Positions 37,059-49,067 of a stretch of 64,000 bases of DNA are shown piece after piece. Each line of letters starts with the position of its first letter. Within the stretch, counting starts at the first letter, position 1. This DNA is from Colwellia polaris (GTDB taxonomy: Bacteria; Pseudomonadota; Gammaproteobacteria; Enterobacterales; Alteromonadaceae). Made by a program: the position numbers and the translations under genes. Under the pieces are notes generated by a model. The model saw nothing but the letters and a program-made list of their open reading frames with translations. It was not told the origin of the DNA and searched no databases. The stretch covers positions 372,001 through 436,000 of the forward strand of contig NZ_NBOE01000001.1 of assembly GCF_002104515.1 (NCBI RefSeq), written 5' to 3'.

Positions 37059-39062
37059 TTAGACTTTAAATTGATTAACTACTTTTGATAGTGAGTTAGA
37101 TTTTTCTGATAGATTAACTAAACTTGTTTGCATTGTGGCAGATACATCCACAGTCTCATCAGTTAGTCCTCTAACGTTTTCAATGTTTTTAGATACTTCT
37201 TCAGCGACATTAGCTTGCTGTTCAACGGCTTGGGCTATTTCAAAAGTTTGGCTTTGGAATTGACCAATAACTTCAGCAATATCAGCTAATACTTGCTGTA
37301 CTTGATGAGTAAGCTGAACGCTACTCTCTGCCTCTAAACAGCTAGACTCCATAACACTAACAGCATTAACCGCTGTTGCCTGAAGTTCATCAATAATGCG
37401 TTCAATGTTGGTGGTAGAGTCTTGTGTTCTGGAAGCTAATGTTCTAACTTCATCAGCAACAACAGCAAAACCTCGTCCTTGTTCTCCTGCTCTTGCCGCT
37501 TCTATTGCCGCATTGAGGGCTAATAAATTAGTTTGTTCAGCAATACTGCGGATAACGGTAACAAAGTCGCCAATCGTTTGGGTACCCGACTTAAGTTGTT
37601 GTACTACTTGTGAAGCATTATCGACGTTGTTAGATAGCTTTTGCATACCAACAGTTGCTTGATTAACAACATCGGAGCCTAATGCTACTTTTTCCTCGGC
37701 ACCAATAACTAAATTTTTTGAATAATTAGTATTTTCGGCAATATTAATACTCGTTTGAGCTAATTCGGTAGCAGCAGTCGCAACCAGGTCAATTTCACGT
37801 TTTTGTCCCTCGACAATACCAATGGTATCTTTACCTATTTTTTCGGCAGATTCACTTGATGAAGTTACATCATTCGTAATAGTAATGGTTTGTCTAACTA
37901 ACTGCTGAATAGAATCAACAAAGATATTAAATTCATCAACTAATTGTCCTATCTCGTCTTGTTTTAAAGGAGGAATTCTTTGTGTTAAATCACCATCACC
38001 TTCTGCAATATCTTTCATGGCATTTTTAAGCCGAGTTATGCGTTTAACAAAAGGTAAAACAGTTAACCATACTACGATGGCAATCATCATAATTATGGCT
38101 ACAACAATACCGAAAGATGACCAAAACGCATCTTCTACAGGTTGAGTTATTAATTGCTCAGGGACTAAAAACCCAAGCTTCCAATTCATGGCTGGGTATT
38201 CGCTTTTTACTTGATTAAAAATAACTTCATAATCGACTCCGCGCCATGTTACTTGTGCTAAACCGTTGGCATTATTAGCCAATGTAGATTGTAACGTTGC
38301 AAAGCCTGCGCTATTGGTAAAGTGACTATCAATTACTGACATGGAATCACCAGCTTTAAACTCATCATTAAAGCCTGGGAAAAACACTAATTTGCCTGTA
38401 TCTGTGATGAGAAAAGCTTCACCTTGGTTTTTATATTTAATAGGGGCGAGTAGGTTTTGACCTATGGTGGTAATTAAGATGTCCATACCACCAATACCTA
38501 AAAGTTTGCCATTAGGTAAATAGTAGGGAGAAGTTATTGTTGCTGAAACTGAGCCATCGTTGTTGTCTACTGCCGGGTCAGTAACATGCATTTTTGCTTT
38601 TGTTAGTCCGTCTTGCCACCAAGGTCGGCGATTTGTAAAGTACTCAGCATCGTCGTAACGACCATTAAGATCGAAATATTCATGGGTATTTTCACTACCA
38701 AAGAAAACACTTTTTATTGCGCTGTCTTGTTCTGAAAAGTACTTAAAGTAACGTGTAACATCTTGGTACTGTTTATTATCATCAATATTGGAAAGTCGTG
38801 TGTCGTATGTTGTAAACCAATCGATAACGAGCGGATTAGCAAATATGCTATGGTTGATTTGTCCTTTAGCAATAAAGAATTCTTTCACTTTTGTAGACTG
38901 TAGACTTACAATATTTTCAATATCAGAAATGAGTTGTTTTCTTGTATTATCGCTTACGTTTGATAACAAAAAAAATGAAGTAACGACAAGTAATACAGTA
39001 ACTGCGCCTGATATAGTAATCACTAATTGACGCATAATTGAGCGACTAAGAAAGTTGAACAT
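37059..39062 (-). CDS. Methyl-accepting chemotaxis protein with periplasmic Cache-type sensor
   Basis: A 667-residue chemoreceptor that should bind a small molecule in the periplasm and control CheA. Order: membrane helix (about 10-32), a large dCache-like sensor domain (about 35-310, with [20 protein letters not shown] and [16 protein letters not shown]), second helix (about 315-340), HAMP with [21 protein letters not shown], and the signalling domain with the tip [19 protein letters not shown]. Methylation-helix Gln/Glu pairs flank the tip. There is no C-terminal NWETF tether. Ligand unknown. No che genes are adjacent; it is a single-gene unit. Confidence 0.93.
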   Translation of the reverse strand: MFNFLSRSIMRQLVITISGAVTVLLVVTSFFLLSNVSDNTRKQLISDIENIVSLQSTKVKEFFIAKGQINHSIFANPLVIDWFTTYDTRLSNIDDNKQYQDVTRYFKYFSEQDSAIKSVFFGSENTHEYFDLNGRYDDAEYFTNRRPWWQDGLTKAKMHVTDPAVDNNDGSVSATITSPYYLPNGKLLGIGGMDILITTIGQNLLAPIKYKNQGEAFLITDTGKLVFFPGFNDEFKAGDSMSVIDSHFTNSAGFATLQSTLANNANGLAQVTWRGVDYEVIFNQVKSEYPAMNWKLGFLVPEQLITQPVEDAFWSSFGIVVAIIMMIAIVVWLTVLPFVKRITRLKNAMKDIAEGDGDLTQRIPPLKQDEIGQLVDEFNIFVDSIQQLVRQTITITNDVTSSSESAEKIGKDTIGIVEGQKREIDLVATAATELAQTSINIAENTNYSKNLVIGAEEKVALGSDVVNQATVGMQKLSNNVDNASQVVQQLKSGTQTIGDFVTVIRSIAEQTNLLALNAAIEAARAGEQGRGFAVVADEVRTLASRTQDSTTNIERIIDELQATAVNAVSVMESSCLEAESSVQLTHQVQQVLADIAEVIGQFQSQTFEIAQAVEQQANVAEEVSKNIENVRGLTDETVDVSATMQTSLVNLSEKSNSLSKVVNQFKV

Positions 39063-39240
39063 ACTAAGTAATACCTAATGAGTTTATTTTTATTATTAAG
39101 GGTGTAAATCGTTCAGTACTTTACTGATTCTTATACGTTATCGGTAAGATTTCAGAAAACATAAGCACTTAAAGAAAACAATATCATGTGTTTTACTTTA
39201 TGGCTATATGTTGCAAAGTGCTGTTGAGTAAATTTGAAAT

Positions 39241-39267
39241 AAAAAAAAGGATGCCGAAGCATCCTTT
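39241..39267 (-). terminator. Terminator of the EF-G2 gene
   Basis: On the minus strand aaaggatgc pairs with gcatccttt around a ttcg tetraloop, followed by eight Ts, 21 bases past the stop codon. Confidence 0.93.
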
Positions 39268-39287
39268 AATAGATTGGTTATAAATAA

Positions 39288-41387
39288 CTATTTCTTTTTA
39301 GCTGCCGCTTCACGCTCTTTAACTTCAGCAATTACTGCTTCAGATACGTTATTCGGACAAGGTGAGTAGTGAGAGAATTCCATAGAGAATTGACCACGAC
39401 CTGATGTCATTGTACGTAAAGATCCGATGTAACCAAACATTTCTGAAAGTGGTACGTCAGCTTTAATACGAACACCAGAAACACCAGCGTCTTGACCACC
39501 AATCATGCCGCGACGACGGTTTAAGTCACCAATAACGTCACCAACGTGATCATCAGGCGTAAACACATCAACTTTCATGATAGGTTCAATTAACTGAGCA
39601 CCAGCTTTTGGAATTGACTGACGGAAAGCACCACGAGCAGCAAGCTCAAATGCTACAGCAGATGAATCGACAGCATGGAAGCCACCATCGTATAATTCAA
39701 CTTCAACGTCAAGTACAGGGAAGCCAGCAAGAACACCAGTATCCATCATGCCTTTGAAACCTTTCTCAATAGCTGGGAAAAATTCTTTTGGTACATTACC
39801 ACCAACAACTTTAGATGAGAATGTAAAGCCTGAGTTTGGCTCACCTGGACGGATGATGTAATCAATTTTACCAAATTGACCAGAACCACCAGATTGTTTC
39901 TTATGCGTGTATGAATCATCAATTTCTTGAGTGATTGTTTCACGGTAAGCAACTTGAGGTTTACCAACAACTAGATCAACACCGTAAGTACGTTTTAAAA
40001 TATCTACTTTGATATCTAAGTGAAGTTCACCCATACCAGATAAAATCGTTTCACCTGAATCTAAGTCAGTTTCAACTTGGAATGTTGGATCTTCTGCAAC
40101 CATTTTACCGATAGCAATACCCATTTTTTCCGTTGAACCTTTATCTTTAGGTGTTACAGAGATAGAGATTACTGGCTTAGGGAATACCATCGCTTCAAGA
40201 ATGATTGGGTGTTTTGGATCACATAATGTATGACCTGTTTGAACGTTACTCTTCATACCTACAATCGCGATGATATCACCAGCTTGAGCAGACGTTAGTT
40301 CGTTACGGTCATCGGCTTGCATTTCACACATACGACCAACACGTTCAGTTTTACCTGTTGCAGCATTAAGTATGGTGTCACCTTTCTTCAATGTACCTGA
40401 GTAGATACGTACGAAAGTTAAGGTACCAAAACGGTCATCAGTGATTTTGAATGCTAACGCTTTGAATGTTTCATCTGCAGAAACGATCGCATGCTCACCA
40501 GTTGGGTTACCTTCTTCATCAGTAAGAGGTTGAGGATCAACATCTGTAGGAGATGGTAAGTAATCAACAACGGCATCAAGCAATAACTGCATACCTTTGT
40601 TTTTGAATGCAGAACCACAGTATGTAGGGAAGAACATGATTTCACGAGTACCTTTACGGATACACGCTTTAATTTGTTCTTCAGTCGGTGTAAGTTCACC
40701 TTCTAAGTATTCCATTAATAAATCTTCATCTGCTTCTAATGCAGTTTCGATTAATTGCTCACGATACATAGCTGCATCATCAACCATATCAGCTGGAATA
40801 TCTTCAATAGTGTAGTTTTCAGGAAGACCTGTGTCATCCCAGATGTATGCTTTTTGAGTTAAAACGTCTACAACACCAACGAAGTCATCTTCTTCACCAA
40901 TTGGTAAAGTCATAATAAGTGGGTGAGCACCTAATACGTTTTTAACTTGATCTGTTACACGGTAAAAGTTAGCACCTAAACGGTCTAATTTGTTTACGAA
41001 GATTAAACGAGATACTTTCGAGTCGTTCGCATAACGCCAGTTAGTTTCTGATTGTGGTTCAACACCGCCAGAACCACAGAACACGCCAACACCGCCATCA
41101 AGTACTTTTAATGAGCGATAAACTTCAACCGTGAAATCAACGTGACCAGGAGTATCGATAACGTTGAAACGGTGATCTTTCCAAAAACAACTAACTGCAG
41201 CAGACTGTATAGTAATACCGCGCTCAGCTTCTTGTTCCATGAAGTCAGTGGTTGACTCACCGTCATGAACTTCACCTGTTTTATGGATCATACCGGTTAA
41301 TTTAAGGATACGTTCAGTTGTTGTGGTTTTACCCGCATCAACGTGAGCGAAGATACCAATGTTTCTGTATTTAGATAAATCTGCCAT
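39288..41387 (-). CDS. fusA2: Elongation factor G, second type (EF-G2/FusB-like)
   Basis: A translational GTPase of 699 residues. G1 AHVDAGKT (14-21), the switch I region [21 protein letters not shown]3 DTPGHVDF and G4 NKLD are intact, and all five EF-G domains are present. The opening [13 protein letters not shown] and the ending AAAKKK match the extra EF-G seen in Vibrio, Shewanella and Pseudomonas rather than the str-operon FusA. In Pseudomonas aeruginosa the two EF-Gs divide translocation and ribosome recycling; which job this one does is not visible. It is divergent from the S10 operon, with no rpsL, rpsG or tuf next to it, unlike the str operon. Confidence 0.9.
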   Translation of the reverse strand: MADLSKYRNIGIFAHVDAGKTTTTERILKLTGMIHKTGEVHDGESTTDFMEQEAERGITIQSAAVSCFWKDHRFNVIDTPGHVDFTVEVYRSLKVLDGGVGVFCGSGGVEPQSETNWRYANDSKVSRLIFVNKLDRLGANFYRVTDQVKNVLGAHPLIMTLPIGEEDDFVGVVDVLTQKAYIWDDTGLPENYTIEDIPADMVDDAAMYREQLIETALEADEDLLMEYLEGELTPTEEQIKACIRKGTREIMFFPTYCGSAFKNKGMQLLLDAVVDYLPSPTDVDPQPLTDEEGNPTGEHAIVSADETFKALAFKITDDRFGTLTFVRIYSGTLKKGDTILNAATGKTERVGRMCEMQADDRNELTSAQAGDIIAIVGMKSNVQTGHTLCDPKHPIILEAMVFPKPVISISVTPKDKGSTEKMGIAIGKMVAEDPTFQVETDLDSGETILSGMGELHLDIKVDILKRTYGVDLVVGKPQVAYRETITQEIDDSYTHKKQSGGSGQFGKIDYIIRPGEPNSGFTFSSKVVGGNVPKEFFPAIEKGFKGMMDTGVLAGFPVLDVEVELYDGGFHAVDSSAVAFELAARGAFRQSIPKAGAQLIEPIMKVDVFTPDDHVGDVIGDLNRRRGMIGGQDAGVSGVRIKADVPLSEMFGYIGSLRTMTSGRGQFSMEFSHYSPCPNNVSEAVIAEVKEREAAAKKK

Positions 41388-41955
41388 TACGTTACTCTAT
41401 TTATGAAAATGAATTGTTGAAAATTTGCGCGCGAGTATAACATTACTTAACTAAAATCGACATAAAAAATTTTTGAAGTTTAATAATTTTCACTAAGACC
41501 ATATAAAAACACCAGTTTTATACCTATTTATAGCTACTTTTTAAAAACAAAAGTTAAGGTTAAATAGTTCTGCTTATATATAGGTAAAAATAGAGGTAAA
41601 AACATACGTAAAAGTATAGGGAAAACTTAAAGCTAAAATATAACGGTGAATTGTAATTAACCAAGTGTAGTTAAGAGACCGTTAATGCAGTCTTTATGAC
41701 ATAAACTACGTTGACAGTAAAAGCTGAGGCCTTTAATAAAAAGCAATGAAAAATATATTGTGCATGCTTAGCACATATATTTACCAATAAAAGGAGTGAT
41801 TAATTTATTGGCTCCAGTAGTTAAATATAAAATAGCCCCTTACACCATAGCTTATCCCAATGATGAACACTGTATTGAGAAATTGGGTAAAGATAGCTTT
41901 ATATCCTATGAATAAATAATATTAAATAACGCTACTAAAAACTGTTAAATAAAAG
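41388..41955. other. Gene-poor stretch upstream of the S10 promoter
   Basis: About 570 AT-rich bases between divergent fusA2 and the S10 operon promoter. A short open frame at 41796-41915 (39 codons, GTG start with aagga just before) is the only coding hint and is not convincing. No str-operon genes are present. Confidence 0.45.
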
Positions 41956-41983
41956 TTGAAATTATCATCAAGCCCTGTATAAT
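41956..41983 (+). promoter_or_regulatory. S10 operon promoter
   Basis: TTGAAA (41956-41961) and consensus TATAAT (41978-41983) with a 16-base spacer. The discriminator tcgcctccac is GC-rich, as expected for a ppGpp-repressed ribosomal promoter. Confidence 0.85.
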
Positions 41984-41989
41984 TCGCCT

Positions 41990-42490
<501 letters not shown>

Positions 42491-42503
42491 TAGGAGTTTT
42501 AAC

Positions 42504-43142
42504 ATGACTATAGGTCTAGTTGGACGTAAAGTGGGTATGACTCGCATCTTCTCTGAAGATGGCGTATCTACTCCTGTAACCGTCCTAGAAGTTGAAGCGA
42601 ACCGTGTTGCTCAGGTTAAAACTGTTGACAACGATGGTTATTCAGCGCTTCAAGTTACTACGGGAAGCAAAAAAGCTAACCGTGTTAACAAGCCAACAGC
42701 CGGTCACTTTGCAAAAGCTGGTATCGAAGCAGGTCGCGGCCTGTGGGAATTCCGCTTAAATGCAAATGAAGGCGAAGATTTGGTAACTGGCAGTGAAATC
42801 ACTGTTGAGTTATTCAATGACACGAAATTAGTAGATGTTACTGGCACCTCTAAAGGTAAAGGTTTCCAAGGTGGTATTAAGCGTTGGAATTTCTCAATGC
42901 AAGATGCTACGCATGGTAACTCACTATCTCACCGTTCAAACGGTTCGATAGGTATGTGTCAAACACCAGGTCGTGTTTTCAAAGGCAAAAAAATGTCTGG
43001 TCACATGGGTGCTGCGAAAGTAACTACGCAAAACCTTGAATTGGTTCGTGTTGATGCTGAACGTAACTTGCTCCTTATTAAAGGTGCGGTTCCGGGTGCA
43101 ATCAACGGTAGCGTAATCATCAAACCAGCTGTTAAAGCCTAG
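42504..43142 (+). CDS. rplC: 50S ribosomal protein L3
   Basis: L3 nucleates early 50S assembly; its loop reaches the peptidyl-transferase centre. From the ATG at 42504, after taggag, it has 212 residues with [16 protein letters not shown], the [13 protein letters not shown] loop and [20 protein letters not shown], which contains the Gln methylated by PrmB in E. coli. An in-frame extension starting at 42453 overlaps rpsJ and is not used. Confidence 0.97.
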   Translation: MTIGLVGRKVGMTRIFSEDGVSTPVTVLEVEANRVAQVKTVDNDGYSALQVTTGSKKANRVNKPTAGHFAKAGIEAGRGLWEFRLNANEGEDLVTGSEITVELFNDTKLVDVTGTSKGKGFQGGIKRWNFSMQDATHGNSLSHRSNGSIGMCQTPGRVFKGKKMSGHMGAAKVTTQNLELVRVDAERNLLLIKGAVPGAINGSVIIKPAVKA

Positions 43143-43157
43143 TCCAGGAGATTTGTG

Positions 43158-43763
43158 ATGGAATTAGCATTAAAAGACGCTTCAGGCGCTCTTGAAGTTT
43201 CTGAAACAACTTTTGGACTTGAGTTTAATGAAGCTCTTGTACACCAAGTAGTAGTTGCATATGCAGCTGGTGCTCGTGCTGGTACTCGTGCTCAAAAGAC
43301 TCGTTCAGAAGTTAGTGGCGGTGGCGCAAAACCATGGCGTCAAAAAGGTACTGGCCGTGCACGTGCTGGTACTAGTCGTGGTCCAATCTGGCGTACAGGT
43401 GGCGTAACATTCGCTGCTAAGCCACAGGATCACAGCCAAAAAGTTAACCGTAAAATGTACCGTGGTGCGATTAAAAGCATCCTTTCTGAGTTAGTTCGTC
43501 AAGAACGCTTAGTCGTGGTAGAAAATTTTGCAGTTGAAACACCAAAAACTAAAGAATTAGTAGCTAAACTAAACGGTTTGGAGTTAAAAGACGTATTAAT
43601 CGTTACTCCAGAAGTTGATGAGAACTTGTTCTTATCTGCACGTAACTTATATAAAGTTGACGTACGCGATGTAGACGGTATTGACCCAGTTAGTTTAGTT
43701 GGTTTCGAAAAAGTTTTGATGACTGCATCTGCAGTTAAGCAACTTGAGGAGATGTTAGGATGA
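43158..43763 (+). CDS. rplD: 50S ribosomal protein L4
   Basis: L4 lines the exit tunnel and, in gammaproteobacteria, represses its own S10 operon. The 201-residue protein (start 43158, [12 protein letters not shown]) has the tunnel loop [19 protein letters not shown] and [14 protein letters not shown]. Its likely RNA target, the leader hairpins before rpsJ, is recognisable upstream. A GTG three bases earlier is an alternative start. It overlaps rplW by four bases. Confidence 0.97.
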   Translation: MELALKDASGALEVSETTFGLEFNEALVHQVVVAYAAGARAGTRAQKTRSEVSGGGAKPWRQKGTGRARAGTSRGPIWRTGGVTFAAKPQDHSQKVNRKMYRGAIKSILSELVRQERLVVVENFAVETPKTKELVAKLNGLELKDVLIVTPEVDENLFLSARNLYKVDVRDVDGIDPVSLVGFEKVLMTASAVKQLEEMLG

Positions 43764-44062
43764 TAAACGAAGAACGTTTACTGAAAGTGCTTTTAGCACC
43801 AAACATTTCTGAGAAAAGCACGATGGCCGCTGAAGCAAACAACACGGTTGTTTTCAAAGTTGTTACTACTGCTACTAAAGCTGAAATCAAAGCTGCTGTT
43901 GAGAAACTTTTCGAAGTTTCAGTTGATGGTGTTCGCACATTAAATGTTAAAGGTAAGACAAAACGTACTGGTGCTCGTACTGGTCGCAGAAGCGATTGGA
44001 AAAAAGCATACGTTACACTTGCTGAAGGCAGCGACATCGACTTCGTCGGCGCGGAATCATAG
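43760..44062 (+). CDS. rplW: 50S ribosomal protein L23
   Basis: L23 lies at the tunnel exit and is the docking site for trigger factor and SRP. The 100-residue protein starts with [20 protein letters not shown], where the NISEKST segment holds the conserved Glu that contacts trigger factor, and contains the extended loop [22 protein letters not shown]. Start overlaps the rplD stop by four bases. Confidence 0.97.
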   Translation: MINEERLLKVLLAPNISEKSTMAAEANNTVVFKVVTTATKAEIKAAVEKLFEVSVDGVRTLNVKGKTKRTGARTGRRSDWKKAYVTLAEGSDIDFVGAES

Positions 44063-44074
44063 GAGTTTACGAAA

Positions 44075-44899
44075 ATGGCTATAGTTAAATGTAAACCTAC
44101 TTCTCCGGGTCGTCGCCACGTTGTTAAAGTGGTTAACACGGAGTTGCATAAAGGTAAGCCTTACGCACCATTATTAGACACTAAGTCTAAATCTGGTGGT
44201 CGTAACAATAATGGTCGTATTACTGTTCGTCACATTGGTGGTGGGCATAAGCAACATTACCGTATTGTCGACTTTAAGCGTAATAAAGATGGTATCCCTG
44301 CAAAAGTAGAACGTTTGGAATATGATCCAAACCGTAGTGCAAACATTGCACTAGTACTTTACGCAGATGGCGAGCGTCGTTACATCCTAGCCCCTAAAGG
44401 CTTAAAAGCTGGTGATGCAATCCAGTCTGGTGTAGATGCTCCTATTAAAGCGGGTAACACTTTACCACTACGCAACACACCATTAGGTAGTGTTGTACAC
44501 GCAATCGAACTTAAACCAGGTAAAGGTGCACAAATTGCACGTGCTGCTGGTACTTATGCTCAGTTAGTAGCGAAAGACGGTGCTTATGTCACTTTACGTC
44601 TTCGTTCTGGCGAAATGCGTAAAATTGAGTCAGATTGTCGTGCTACTTTAGGTGAAATCGGCAACGCTGAACACATGCTTCGCTCTTTGGGTAAAGCTGG
44701 TGCTTCACGCTGGCGCGGTGTTCGCCCAACTGTTCGTGGTGTTGCCATGAACCCAGTTGATCACCCACACGGTGGTGGTGAAGGTAAAACATCAGGCGGT
44801 CGTCATCCGGTATCACCTTGGGGTGTACCAACTAAGGGTTACAAGACTCGTTCTAACAAGCGTACCGATAAATTTATCGTACGTCGTCGTACTAAATAA
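44075..44899 (+). CDS. rplB: 50S ribosomal protein L2
   Basis: L2 is a large rRNA-binding protein near the peptidyl-transferase centre and subunit bridge B7b. The 274-residue protein has the OB and SH3-like domains ([20 protein letters not shown]) and the functional block [15 protein letters not shown] with the conserved His implicated in peptidyl transfer. It has the same length as E. coli L2 within one residue. Confidence 0.98.
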   Translation: MAIVKCKPTSPGRRHVVKVVNTELHKGKPYAPLLDTKSKSGGRNNNGRITVRHIGGGHKQHYRIVDFKRNKDGIPAKVERLEYDPNRSANIALVLYADGERRYILAPKGLKAGDAIQSGVDAPIKAGNTLPLRNTPLGSVVHAIELKPGKGAQIARAAGTYAQLVAKDGAYVTLRLRSGEMRKIESDCRATLGEIGNAEHMLRSLGKAGASRWRGVRPTVRGVAMNPVDHPHGGGEGKTSGGRHPVSPWGVPTKGYKTRSNKRTDKFIVRRRTK

Positions 44900-44927
44900 T
44901 AGTACTTATAATTAAAGAGGAATCACC

Positions 44928-45203
44928 ATGCCACGTTCTCTCAAGAAAGGTCCATTTATAGACCTACACTTGTTGACGAAGGTAGAGACAGCGGTGGAAA
45001 GCGGGAATAAAAAGCCAATTAAAACTTGGTCCCGTCGTTCAATGATCATCCCTACGATGATCGGATTGACCATTGCCGTCCATAATGGCCGTCAACACGT
45101 ACCTGTATTTGTAACTGATGAAATGATCGGACACAAATTAGGTGAATTTGCACCAACTCGTACTTACCGTGGCCATGTCGCGGATAAGAAAGCGAAGAGA
45201 TAG
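44928..45203 (+). CDS. rpsS: 30S ribosomal protein S19
   Basis: S19 is in the 30S head near the A-site and bridge B1a. The 91-residue protein has [37 protein letters not shown] and [15 protein letters not shown], as in E. coli. Ribosome-binding site aaagagg. The sequence is fully ordinary. Confidence 0.98.
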   Translation: MPRSLKKGPFIDLHLLTKVETAVESGNKKPIKTWSRRSMIIPTMIGLTIAVHNGRQHVPVFVTDEMIGHKLGEFAPTRTYRGHVADKKAKR

Positions 45204-45213
45204 GGGAAATAAG

Positions 45214-45546
45214 ATGGAAGCTATTGCTACACATAAATTTGCCCGTGGTTCAGCGCAAAAAGCACGTTTAGTTGTGGATCAAATCCGCGGCTTGCACGTT
45301 GAAAAAGCACTTGAAATCTTAACATTTAGCAACAAATCTGCTGCTGTTTTGGTTAAAAAAGTACTTGATTCAGCAATTGCTAACGCAGAACACAATGAAG
45401 GTGCAGACATTGATGAGCTTATCGTTAAAACTATTATGGTTGACGATGGCCCAACAATGAAACGTATTAAGCCTCGTGCGAAAGGTCGCGCGGATAGAAT
45501 CCTTAAGCGTACAAGTCACATCACTGTGATTGTATCTGATAACTAG
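45214..45546 (+). CDS. rplV: 50S ribosomal protein L22
   Basis: L22's beta-hairpin forms the tunnel constriction with L4 and is the site of macrolide-resistance changes. From the ATG at 45214, after agggga, it has 110 residues, the E. coli length: [20 protein letters not shown], then the loop [21 protein letters not shown] (key residues [11 protein letters not shown]). A longer reading from 45142 overlaps rpsS and is rejected. Confidence 0.97.
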   Translation: MEAIATHKFARGSAQKARLVVDQIRGLHVEKALEILTFSNKSAAVLVKKVLDSAIANAEHNEGADIDELIVKTIMVDDGPTMKRIKPRAKGRADRILKRTSHITVIVSDN

Positions 45547-45557
45547 GAGATATTAGA

Positions 45558-46256
45558 ATGGGTCAAAAAGTCCATCCAAATGGTATTCGCTTAGGTATCA
45601 CGAAACCTTTCGCGTCTACTTGGTTTGCAAGTAACAAAGATTTCGCAGGTAATTTACACGGTGACCATTTGGTTCGTGAATATTTAACTGAAAAGCTTAA
45701 GCGTGCTTCATTATCAAAAATTGTAATTGAACGTCCTGCTAAATCTATCCGCGTTACAATTCACACGGCTCGTCCGGGTGTTGTAATCGGTAAGAAAGGC
45801 GAAGATGTTGAGAAATTACGATTAGCAGTTTCTAAAATTGCTGGTGTTCCTGCTCAAATCAACATAGCTGAAGTACGTAAGCCAGAAATGGATTCGCAGC
45901 TAGTTGCAGACAGTATTGCTAGTCAATTAGAACGTCGCGTAATGTTCCGTCGTGCGATGAAACGTGCTGTACAAAATGCTATGCGTTTAGGCGCTAAAGG
46001 TATTAAAGTACAAGTAAGTGGTCGTTTAGGTGGTGCAGATATTGCACGTGCTGAGTGGTATCGTGAAGGTCGTGTTCCATTACACACTTTACGTGCTGAC
46101 ATTGATTACTCAATTGCCCGCGCTGATACCACTTATGGTGTTATCGGTATCAAAGTTTGGATCTTTAAAGGTGAAGTAATTGGCAACATGCCATTACAAG
46201 CTGAGCAACCAGCAGCTAAGCCTAAAAGAAAACCTAACCGTAAGACCAGTAAGTAG
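45558..46256 (+). CDS. rpsC: 30S ribosomal protein S3
   Basis: S3 forms part of the mRNA entry tunnel and helicase. The 232-residue protein begins [18 protein letters not shown], has the KH motif [17 protein letters not shown] and the helicase-associated [17 protein letters not shown], ending in a Lys/Arg-rich tail. Length matches E. coli S3. Confidence 0.98.
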   Translation: MGQKVHPNGIRLGITKPFASTWFASNKDFAGNLHGDHLVREYLTEKLKRASLSKIVIERPAKSIRVTIHTARPGVVIGKKGEDVEKLRLAVSKIAGVPAQINIAEVRKPEMDSQLVADSIASQLERRVMFRRAMKRAVQNAMRLGAKGIKVQVSGRLGGADIARAEWYREGRVPLHTLRADIDYSIARADTTYGVIGIKVWIFKGEVIGNMPLQAEQPAAKPKRKPNRKTSK

Positions 46257-46267
46257 AGGAATAAGTA

Positions 46268-46681
46268 ATGTTACAACCAAAACGTACTAAATTCCGTAAG
46301 CAATTTAAACTGCGTAACCGTGGTCTTGCACACACTGGTAGCTCAGTTAGCTTCGGTACTTTCGGGTTAAAATCAATGGAACGTGGTCGTATGACTGCGC
46401 GTCAAATTGAAGCGGCTCGTCGAGCAATGACTCGTCACGTGAAGCGTCAAGGTAAAATCTGGATCCGTGTATTCCCTGATAAGCCAATTACTAAAAAACC
46501 TCTTGAGGTTCGTATGGGTAAGGGTAAAGGTTCAGTAGAATATTGGGTATGCCAAATTCTACCTGGTCGTGTTCTTTATGAAATGGAAGGTGTGTCGGAA
46601 GAGTTAGCGCGTGAAGCATTTGCTTTAGCCGCAGCTAAACTTCCTTTCAAAACAACTTTCGTAACTAGAACGGTGATGTAA
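46268..46681 (+). CDS. rplP: 50S ribosomal protein L16
   Basis: L16 organises the A-site tRNA region of the 50S. The 137-residue protein has [19 protein letters not shown], the [19 protein letters not shown] segment and [13 protein letters not shown], which includes the Arg hydroxylated by YcfD in E. coli. Its last base is shared with the rpmC start (atgtaatg), so the two are coupled. Confidence 0.97.
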   Translation: MLQPKRTKFRKQFKLRNRGLAHTGSSVSFGTFGLKSMERGRMTARQIEAARRAMTRHVKRQGKIWIRVFPDKPITKKPLEVRMGKGKGSVEYWVCQILPGRVLYEMEGVSEELAREAFALAAAKLPFKTTFVTRTVM

Positions 46682-46872
46682 TGAAAGCAAGCGAATTGAA
46701 AGAAAAAAGCATTGAAGAGCTAAACGCTGAATTGCTTGAATTGCTACGCGAACAGTTTAACTATCGCATGCAAGCAAGCACTGGCCAATTAGCACAAACT
46801 CATTTGCTAAGAACTGTACGCCGTAATATCGCGCGTGTTAAGACTATCATAACTGAAAAGGCAGCTAAGTAA
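46681..46872 (+). CDS. rpmC: 50S ribosomal protein L29
   Basis: L29 is a small helical-hairpin protein beside L23 at the tunnel exit. The 63-residue protein has [20 protein letters not shown] and [19 protein letters not shown], as in E. coli. Both ends overlap neighbours by one base, marking tight coupling with rplP and rpsQ. Confidence 0.97.
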   Translation: MKASELKEKSIEELNAELLELLREQFNYRMQASTGQLAQTHLLRTVRRNIARVKTIITEKAAK

Positions 46873-47123
46873 TGAGCGAAGCAAAAATTCGTACAATACA
46901 AGGTCGTGTCGTCAGTGACAAAATGGAAAAGTCTATCACTGTCCTGATCGAACGTCGTGTTAAGCACCCTATATACGGTAAGTTCATGACCCGTTCAACT
47001 AAGTTGAAAGCGCATGATGAAACTAACCAATGTGTAGTAGGTGATTTAGTATCTATTCGTGAATGTGCTCCAATTTCTAAGTCTAAATCTTGGACATTGG
47101 TAAGCGTTTTAGAAAAAGCTTAA
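46872..47123 (+). CDS. rpsQ: 30S ribosomal protein S17
   Basis: S17 is an OB-fold primary binding protein of the 30S body. The 83-residue protein has [38 protein letters not shown] and the ending [11 protein letters not shown]. It is the last gene of the S10 operon; a strong terminator follows. Confidence 0.97.
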   Translation: MSEAKIRTIQGRVVSDKMEKSITVLIERRVKHPIYGKFMTRSTKLKAHDETNQCVVGDLVSIRECAPISKSKSWTLVSVLEKA

Positions 47124-47154
47124 TCGCTTTATCTAATTCACAATAAGAACTTTC

Positions 47155-47186
47155 AAAAAGGCTCTGCTTCGGCAGGGCCTTTTTTA
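47155..47186 (+). terminator. Terminator of the S10 operon
   Basis: aaaggctctgc and gcagggccttt pair (one G-T) around a ttcg tetraloop, followed by Ts. It separates the S10 and spc transcription units. Confidence 0.92.
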
Positions 47187-47484
47187 TTGGTCAAAATGTA
47201 AAGTTATATAAAGAACTCAAATAACCAGTATTCTTATTTAGTTTTTTAAATAAATAGCAATTGATGAGATTAAATTAAGCTCACAACGTCAGTGTTTATC
47301 TTGTGTACATCAAGGTTGATAATAAAAGTGGTTATTTTTTAGCTAAATAAAGTATCACTTTTTAATAACCGGTGTTATAATCTCGCGCCCGCTCGTTGTG
47401 AGTGGGATTTAGAAGGCAGTGACGGGTCAAATTTCTGGCCTTGAATTTAATCTTTTATAAGATAATTTAGCGGAGACATATTAA
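47187..47484 (+). promoter_or_regulatory. spc operon promoter region
   Basis: About 300 bases between the S10 terminator and rplN. An extended -10, tgtTATAAT (47373-47381), is followed by ctcgcgcccgc, a GC-rich discriminator; the -35 is weak. The remaining leader of about 95 bases shows no motif I recognise. Confidence 0.7.
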
Positions 47485-47853
47485 ATGATCCAAATGCAAT
47501 CACAATTGAACGTAGCTGATAACAGCGGCGCTCGACGTGTACAATGTATAAAGGTTCTTGGTGGTTCGCACCGTCGCTACGCACGCATTGGTGACATCAT
47601 TAAAATTGCAGTGAAGGAATCAAATCCTCGCGGCAAGGTTAAAAAAGGTGATGTTCTTACTGCAGTAGTGGTGCGCACTAAGAAAGGTGTTCGTCGTTCA
47701 GATGGTTCTACCATCCGTTTTGACGAAAATGCGGCTGTAATGTTAAATGCTAACTTACAACCAATTGGTACTCGTATTTTCGGTCCTGTGACTCGTGAAC
47801 TTCGTAATGAAAAGTTCATGAAAATTGTTTCACTTGCACCAGAAGTACTATAA
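47485..47853 (+). CDS. rplN: 50S ribosomal protein L14
   Basis: L14 lies at the subunit interface and is the docking site of RsfS. The 122-residue protein begins [19 protein letters not shown], with [19 protein letters not shown] and the ending IVSLAPEVL. It is the first gene of the spc operon, with ggagac (SD) nine bases before the ATG. Confidence 0.98.
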   Translation: MIQMQSQLNVADNSGARRVQCIKVLGGSHRRYARIGDIIKIAVKESNPRGKVKKGDVLTAVVVRTKKGVRRSDGSTIRFDENAAVMLNANLQPIGTRIFGPVTRELRNEKFMKIVSLAPEVL

Positions 47854-47865
47854 GGAGTCACGATA

Positions 47866-48180
47866 ATGGCATCTAAGATTCGTCGTGATGATGAAGTAAT
47901 CGTACTTGCAGGCAAAGACAAGGGCAAAACTGGTAAAGTGACCAAAGTTCTTGTTGAAGAAAGCAAAGTATTTGTTGAAGGTATCAACTTAATCAAGAAG
48001 CACACTAAGCCTGTACCTCAGTTACAGCAGCCTGGTGGAATTGTTGAAAAAGAAGCACCTTTAAATGTATCCAACGTTGCGATTGTTAACCCAGCTACTG
48101 GCAAAGCAGATCGTGTTGGTTTTAGAGATGAAGACGGCAAAAAAGTTCGTTTCTTCAAATCTAATAACGAATTAATTTAA
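47866..48180 (+). CDS. rplX: 50S ribosomal protein L24
   Basis: L24 initiates 50S assembly. The 104-residue protein has the KOW motif [20 protein letters not shown] and the block [15 protein letters not shown], then [18 protein letters not shown]. Standard position between rplN and rplE. Confidence 0.97.
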   Translation: MASKIRRDDEVIVLAGKDKGKTGKVTKVLVEESKVFVEGINLIKKHTKPVPQLQQPGGIVEKEAPLNVSNVAIVNPATGKADRVGFRDEDGKKVRFFKSNNELI

Positions 48181-48192
48181 TTGGAGTAAACG

Positions 48193-48738
48193 ATGGCGAA
48201 ACTGCATGATTTTTACAAAGATACAATTGTAAGCGAACTTCAAAAGAAGTTTGAATACAAAAGTGTCATGCAAGTCCCTCGGATTGAAAAGATCACCCTA
48301 AACATGGGTGTTGGTGAAGCAATTGCTGATAAAAAAGTATTAGAGCACGCCACAAATGATCTTACTGCAATCTCAGGTCAAAAACCTGTCACGACAGTAG
48401 CACGCAAATCAGTTGCGGGCTTTAAAATTCGTGAAGGCTACCCTATTGGCACAAAAGTAACTCTACGTGGCGAACGTATGTGGGAATTCTTAGAGCGTTT
48501 AATCTCTATTTCTATTCCTCGTATCCGTGATTTCCGTGGCTTAAATCCAAAGTCATTCGATGGTCGTGGTAACTACAGCATGGGCGTACGTGAGCAAATC
48601 ATTTTCCCTGAAATCGAATACGATAAAATCGATAAGATTCGCGGAATGGATATCACTATCACTACAAGTGCGAAGAATAACGAAGAAGGTCATGCTTTAT
48701 TGACTGCCTTCAACTTCCCATTTAAGAAGAAGGTGTAG
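48193..48738 (+). CDS. rplE: 50S ribosomal protein L5
   Basis: L5 binds 5S rRNA and contacts P-site tRNA. The 181-residue protein has [39 protein letters not shown] and the ending FNFPFKKKV. In E. coli the S8 repressor binds the rplE start region of the mRNA; I did not verify that structure here. Confidence 0.97.
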   Translation: MAKLHDFYKDTIVSELQKKFEYKSVMQVPRIEKITLNMGVGEAIADKKVLEHATNDLTAISGQKPVTTVARKSVAGFKIREGYPIGTKVTLRGERMWEFLERLISISIPRIRDFRGLNPKSFDGRGNYSMGVREQIIFPEIEYDKIDKIRGMDITITTSAKNNEEGHALLTAFNFPFKKKV

Positions 48739-48742
48739 AGTT

Positions 48743-49048
48743 ATGGCTAAATCGTCAATGAAAGCTCGTGAAGCAAAAAGAACCAAGTTAGTTGCTCAAT
48801 ATGCTGAAAAGCGTAGTGCACTAAAAGCTATCATCTCTGGTGTTAATTCTTCTGAAGAAGAACGCTGGGATGCAGTACTGAAACTTCAAGCATTACCTCG
48901 TGATTCGAGCAGTAGTCGTCAACGTAACCGTTGTAACATTACTGGCCGTCCACATGGTTACTTACGTAAATTCGGCTTAAGCCGTATTAAATTACGTGAA
49001 ACTATGATGCGCGGTGAAGTTCCAGGTCTTAAGAAAGCTAGTTGGTAA
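48743..49048 (+). CDS. rpsN: 30S ribosomal protein S14 (zinc-free long form)
   Basis: S14 is a 30S head protein. The 101-residue protein is the zinc-independent C-minus form: no CXXC pairs are present, and the family block [20 protein letters not shown] is seen with the ending [10 protein letters not shown]. It lies between rplE and rpsH. Confidence 0.97.
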   Translation: MAKSSMKAREAKRTKLVAQYAEKRSALKAIISGVNSSEEERWDAVLKLQALPRDSSSSRQRNRCNITGRPHGYLRKFGLSRIKLRETMMRGEVPGLKKASW

Positions 49049-49067
49049 TTCACGGGAGTAAATGGTT

